From the NCBI GenBank assembly GCA_029561255.1, contig JAKQJH010000038.1, forward strand, positions 1 through 63,024: DNA of 63,024 nucleotides. Direction: 5' to 3'. This stretch comes from Bacteroidota bacterium. GTDB lineage: Bacteria > Bacteroidota > Bacteroidia > Chitinophagales > Chitinophagaceae. How positions within the stretch are numbered: the stretch's first letter is position 1; every line of letters starts with the position of its first letter. The translations under genes and the position numbers were made by a program. Shown here piece after piece: positions 59,814 through 63,024 of this stretch. The notes below the pieces were generated by a model. That model was not told where the DNA came from. It did not search any database and saw only the letters and a list, made by a program, of their open reading frames with translations.

Positions 59814-61448
59814 TTACTGCTTTCTCCGGAACACAATCCCTGAACTTTTCTGGAAGTCGGAACTGAAGCGAAGATTGTAAACATCATTGCCATCGCGGAT
59901 CACGAGCAGACCGGTATTGGGCGGGTATTTACCCAGGCTTTCAGCAAACATCACCAGGGTAAATGTTTCGAGGCCGTCATCCATATGAATGATTTTGCGG
60001 ATAGCTGAACTTTTTAATCCCTGGCTGGGCATCACTACTTCCCCGTTCAGGTATACACTTACCGTGTCTCCATCAATTTCTCCATTGTCATAAAGGGTCA
60101 GGATCAGGCTGTCGGATTTGAAATAGACTTCCTGGCTGAACTCTGATTTGCGGCCGGCGATCATCGTTGATTTTTTGATCGGGTCTTCTACTGATTTTTT
60201 AACCAGCAGGGCCGTTGGATCAATGACTCTTGGTTTGGGCAGGTTTGTTTCAACCGGATTGGAAATAACCGTTTTATTGCTGACCGGTGTCAGGGCCGGT
60301 GCTGTTGCTGTTGGTTTTGTTTTAGCGACGGCTTTTTCATCCTGTGTCGGGCCTGGTTTAACAGTTGGGGCGGTTACCGGGGGTGCTGTTGGCTGTGTTT
60401 TTACAACCGGGTTGGTTACCGGGACTGGCTTTACGGCGGCGACTTTGGGGTTAGCGGTATTGGTGTTTGCTGTTTCGTTAGCTGAATTAGCCGGGGCTGC
60501 CGTTCTAATGGGAGGGGTTTCTGTTTTTGCAGCAACCACCGGGATGTTAGTTTCGGCGGTCAGTTTATCCCCGGGCTTAGGTTCTGCGATTTTTTTATCC
60601 GGAACAACGGTCAGAACCGGCTCGTTTTTCACTACTGCAGTTTCCTGGGCCGGGTTGTTGGTAGCCACCGGATTTTTTCCAGGTAAGGCATCTGCTGGTA
60701 AAACGGGTACTGTTTTGGTTTCCGGAACCGTTTGTACTGCCACTTCAGGCACGACAGGTTGCGCCGGCTGGGGCAATTCCGGTTTTTTCACCGAAAGCGA
60801 TTTTTCCTCATTTTTGGTCAAAATATCGGCCTTTTCGGTGTATTCTGACTGAATTCGCTCTGGTTTTGCCACTTTTACGAATGGGGCCGGTTCGTTTCTT
60901 TCTTTATAAAAAACCATTTCGTCGGCCTTATTCAGTTCTTCGAGGTGGGGAAATAGTTTGGATGCGGTCAGGTCTTTTTCCTCCGCGAGGTTCACTTTTC
61001 CGGTAACTGAATAGTATTTTTTAGTGGCATTGGTTTTCCAGCTTCCGTCAAGCTGCCAGGTGCTATCAGTCTGGTTACGTCGGAATGTACTGGTTACTTT
61101 AATCCCCTTGTCCAGTTTCCCCCTGAAATTATAAGAAATGATTTCATCGTCTTTTACTTCACATATATCCCCTTCAATGGTTCCTTTGACACGCTTAACA
61201 ATATAATACAGGGTATCATTTACAATGAATTCACTGCGGGAATAGCCAAATACCTTTCCGCGGTATTCGGTAAGAGCGATTTCAAAAGACTGGTCTTTTC
61301 GTACAGAGCTGCTGTCGTTGTGAAGAGCCCCTACCCAGAGACCGGTCAGGGTCTGGCTATAAAAAAACAGGGGGGCAAGCAGGAACAGGAAACTAAGCCA
61401 GAGGTGTCTGGCTTTGAGCAGTGGCTTCACGGATAAGGAGATCGGCAT
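59814..61448 (-). CDS. Secreted protein with Pro/Val/Thr/Ala-rich central linker, function unknown
   Basis: A 544-residue protein with a hydrophobic signal after a basic start (RHLWLSFLFLLAPLFF). N-terminal domain (about 32-175) has a GLWVGALHNDSS and FGYSRSEFIVNDTLYYIVKRVKG pattern, a beta-rich unit. A long low-complexity P/V/T/A/K linker follows (about 210-420). The C-terminal domain (about 440-540) carries YFKSDSLILTLYDNGEIDGD and FAESLGKYPPNTGLLVIRDG, similar to small periplasmic modules. Its 5' end overlaps the end of mnmH by 56 nt. I cannot assign a function. Confidence 0.65.
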   Translation of the reverse strand: MPISLSVKPLLKARHLWLSFLFLLAPLFFYSQTLTGLWVGALHNDSSSVRKDQSFEIALTEYRGKVFGYSRSEFIVNDTLYYIVKRVKGTIEGDICEVKDDEIISYNFRGKLDKGIKVTSTFRRNQTDSTWQLDGSWKTNATKKYYSVTGKVNLAEEKDLTASKLFPHLEELNKADEMVFYKERNEPAPFVKVAKPERIQSEYTEKADILTKNEEKSLSVKKPELPQPAQPVVPEVAVQTVPETKTVPVLPADALPGKNPVATNNPAQETAVVKNEPVLTVVPDKKIAEPKPGDKLTAETNIPVVAAKTETPPIRTAAPANSANETANTNTANPKVAAVKPVPVTNPVVKTQPTAPPVTAPTVKPGPTQDEKAVAKTKPTATAPALTPVSNKTVISNPVETNLPKPRVIDPTALLVKKSVEDPIKKSTMIAGRKSEFSQEVYFKSDSLILTLYDNGEIDGDTVSVYLNGEVVMPSQGLKSSAIRKIIHMDDGLETFTLVMFAESLGKYPPNTGLLVIRDGNDVYNLRFSSDFQKSSGIVFRRKQ

Positions 61449-62508
61449 TTTCTGGACTAACGGATTTACAGTTTATCGTATGTAATAACGTTTCTAACCC
61501 CTCCCGATTGTGCAGGGACCGGAAATAAAACTTGTCGTAGTACCGGAGCAAAATGTCAAAACTTTCGCTGATTTTGCCCTCTTTTAGCAGTAAAATGGCC
61601 GTTTTTGCGTTCAAATGACCCAATTTCTGGCTAATTCGCTCAATTGCAGCAATCAGCTTTTCCTCTTCCAAAACCCCATATTCGGGGATAATATGTTTCA
61701 GTCTTTCTTCAAAAGGGATGTCCAGGAACCAGACTTTCGAACCGCGCATGTTTTTCCAGAGTTCGCCGGGGATGTTGATGAGGCCGATGCGTTGAGATTC
61801 GTCTTCCAACCAGATACAACTAGTTAGTAGTTCGTAGTTAGTAGTTCGTAGTCCCTCCTGAGAACTAATAGCTGACAATTCTGTACTGAGGAGATTTTCA
61901 AACATCTCCTGGGTGGGTTGCGGGGGCAGGCCGATGGCGCCGAAGGCGGAGCCTTTATGATTGGCGATGGCTTCCAGGTCAATAACCTTCTCCCCTTTTT
62001 CTTTCAGGGTTTTGAGTAATTCAGTTTTACCTGAACCGGTATATCCACCGATGATGTTGAAGTGGTAGGGTTTTTTAAACGTATCGAGTACATGGTTCCG
62101 GAACTTCTTGTATCCGCCAATAAGTGTGTAGACTTTGAATCCGTACATATCCAGCAACCAGGATACAGCGCCGCTGCGCATACCGCCGCGCCAGCAATAT
62201 ACCAGTATGCAGTTGGCACCAGGCAGGCTGCCAACTGCCGACTGCCTGCTGCCGACTGCTTCTACCTCTTCCACCATGTTGCGCATCTTAGGGCCGAAGT
62301 AGTCGAGGCCGATCTTAATGGCTTGTTCGCGGCTTATTTGTTTGTAGGCGGTACCGACCTGCTTGCGTTCCTCATCGGTGAATAAAGGAAGAGAGATTGC
62401 CCCCGGCATATGCGCATGGTTGTATTCGCCGGGTGAACGTACATCGAATACAGGGTGTGTTTCCGCCAGTTTCAGAAATTCGTCTATGTGGATGCGTTGG
62501 ACGGCCAT
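61393..62508 (-). CDS. mnmH: tRNA 2-selenouridine(34) synthase MnmH, with two repeat-derived inserts
   Basis: A 371-residue enzyme that replaces sulfur by selenium in 2-thiouridine at tRNA position 34, using selenophosphate from SelD. The rhodanese domain (1-125) has catalytic C105 in YCWRGGMRS; the P-loop domain has GGYTGSGKT (154-162). Two stretches look foreign: residues 84-97 (AVGSRQSAVGSLPG) and 212-230 (SAISSQEGLRTTNYELLTS). Both are encoded by period-7 tandem words, AGTCGGC-type and ACTAACT/ACGAACT-type. They fall where the E. coli protein has shorter loops, so the core should still fold. Confidence 0.9.
   Translation of the reverse strand: MAVQRIHIDEFLKLAETHPVFDVRSPGEYNHAHMPGAISLPLFTDEERKQVGTAYKQISREQAIKIGLDYFGPKMRNMVEEVEAVGSRQSAVGSLPGANCILVYCWRGGMRSGAVSWLLDMYGFKVYTLIGGYKKFRNHVLDTFKKPYHFNIIGGYTGSGKTELLKTLKEKGEKVIDLEAIANHKGSAFGAIGLPPQPTQEMFENLLSTELSAISSQEGLRTTNYELLTSCIWLEDESQRIGLINIPGELWKNMRGSKVWFLDIPFEERLKHIIPEYGVLEEEKLIAAIERISQKLGHLNAKTAILLLKEGKISESFDILLRYYDKFYFRSLHNREGLETLLHTINCKSVSPENADLLIREATAQSQTPLA
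61822..61849. repeat. Period-7 word array inside mnmH (site 2)
   Basis: Four words in exact register: AGTTAGT, AGTTCGT, AGTTAGT, AGTTCGT, then AGTCCCT. It encodes part of residues 212-230 of MnmH in frame. Confidence 0.85.
62230..62257. repeat. Period-7 word array inside mnmH (site 1)
   Basis: Four words in exact register: GCCAACT, GCCGACT, GCCTGCT, GCCGACT. It encodes part of residues 84-97 of MnmH in frame, just before the rhodanese active site. Confidence 0.85.
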
Positions 62509-62589
62509 GGTTGTTTGTAAAAATAATCAATTCGAAGGGCAAGTTGAAAAGGAGGTTTTTATCATTGGTCAGTAGTTGTTTTGATGAAG

Positions 62590-63024
62590 TGTATAGTTCA
62601 ACCCCGTTGGGGTTGCAGGACATTTATATCACCTTGTATCCCGGGTTGGCACCCGGGGCTATTAATGATTCAACCCCATTCGGGGTTAGCAGAAGAAGGC
62701 AATTAAAGGGATATTGTTTGTTTTTGAAATCGTGCCAGATGTTTTTTCCGGGTCATTAATAGTTCAACCCCGTTGGGGTTGGAGGGCATTCAACTGATCA
62801 CCTACCCCCGGGTTGACACCTGGGGCTATGAATGGTTCAACCCCATCTACCTTCGCCAAGGCTTCGGTGGACAAGTCGGGGTTAGCAGTTAAAGTCAATC
62901 AGTGTGATAAATTTAATTCCAGGGTTGGATAGCCCGGAGGGCTTAAATTTTTAATAGCCCCGGGTGCCAACCCGGGGAAACGTGTCCGCCTTTGCCCCCT
63001 CGAACCCCGAATGGGGTTGAACTA
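62590..63024. repeat. Palindromic repeat units (CAACCCC...GGGGTTG) at the window's right end
   Basis: Unit 1 (about 62594-62692): TTCAACCCCGTTGGGGTTG, a spacer, CCCGGGTTGGCACCCGGGGC, then CAACCCCATTCGGGGTTAG. Unit 2 (about 62758-62888) has the same order, but its last palindrome is split by 29 nt (62847-62875, CTACCTTCG...GACAAG). A third unit (about 62942-63024) is inverted and runs off the window. No gene lies between 62509 and 63024. Confidence 0.8.

Noticed and set aside
60148-60852. Long plus-strand open frame of 234 codons rich in Val/Gly/Thr
   Set aside because: It is antisense to the Pro/Val-rich linker of the minus-strand gene; such low-complexity coding keeps the opposite strand open.

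Overview
The window looks like chromosomal DNA of a Bacteroidota bacterium, most likely of the Chitinophagaceae type. The evidence is indirect but consistent: Bacteroidota promoter -7 boxes (TAnnTTTG) instead of Shine-Dalgarno sites, proteins with type IX secretion sorting domains, an S46 dipeptidyl-peptidase, and the Bacteroidota families DUF2480 and IPExxxVDY. No rRNA, tRNA, prophage, complete insertion sequence or CRISPR array was recognised.

Layout. 0.2-3.6 kb: 3'-5' exonuclease, RidA, a lipoprotein, an MmcQ/YjbR protein and a methionine-type aminotransferase behind two strong palindromes. 3.6-5.0 kb: an island of interspersed repeats around a GIY-YIG nuclease. 5.1-7.3 kb: DMT transporter and M24 peptidase. 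7.5-10.7 kb: arsenic operon arsR-arsM-acr3-arsC. 10.7-15.0 kb: NTF2-like protein, GT39 transferase, TPR protein and nadA. 15.0-15.6 kb: a DnaA-box-rich, AT-rich gap that is a candidate oriC. 15.6-24.6 kb: S46 peptidase, PpiD-like isomerase, DUF2480, 5'-nucleotidase, pseudouridine catabolism psuK-psuG and a zinc-ribbon protein. 24.8-28.2 kb: ssb, a GxxExxY nuclease-like element with inverted arms, and a PIF1-HRDC helicase. 28.2-42.3 kb: two T9SS surface proteins, one of 2735 residues, either side of a SET / ATP-grasp / ATP-grasp-SET / ABC-membrane gene cluster. 42.7-49.5 kb: secreted protein, mnmG, an HNH-like protein, ybeY, feoA-nadD and chrA. 49.6-63.0 kb: M20 peptidase, serine hydrolase, feoB, M28 peptidase, IPExxxVDY, pterin dehydratase, ctlX, selD, an esterase, a Pro/Val-rich protein and mnmH, ending in palindromic repeats.

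How the genes work together. The arsenic operon senses, reduces, methylates and exports arsenic. PsuK and PsuG recycle pseudouridine. SelD and MnmH together form a selenouridine-tRNA pathway. FeoA and FeoB (iron import) lie on separate transcripts 4 kb apart. The S46, M24, M28 and M20 enzymes suggest a proteolytic, peptide-scavenging life style.

Three things stand out. First, the SET/ATP-grasp cluster (29.9-34.0 kb) has the form of a biosynthetic or protein-modifying pathway that I cannot assign. Second, intergenic regions, and mnmH itself at two sites, carry tandem words with an exact period of 7 (once 8, once 10) that often form inverted arms. Third, two small nuclease-like genes (GIY-YIG and GxxExxY) each sit inside their own repeat structures, resembling small mobile units. 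All assignments come from reading the sequence; no database search was run.
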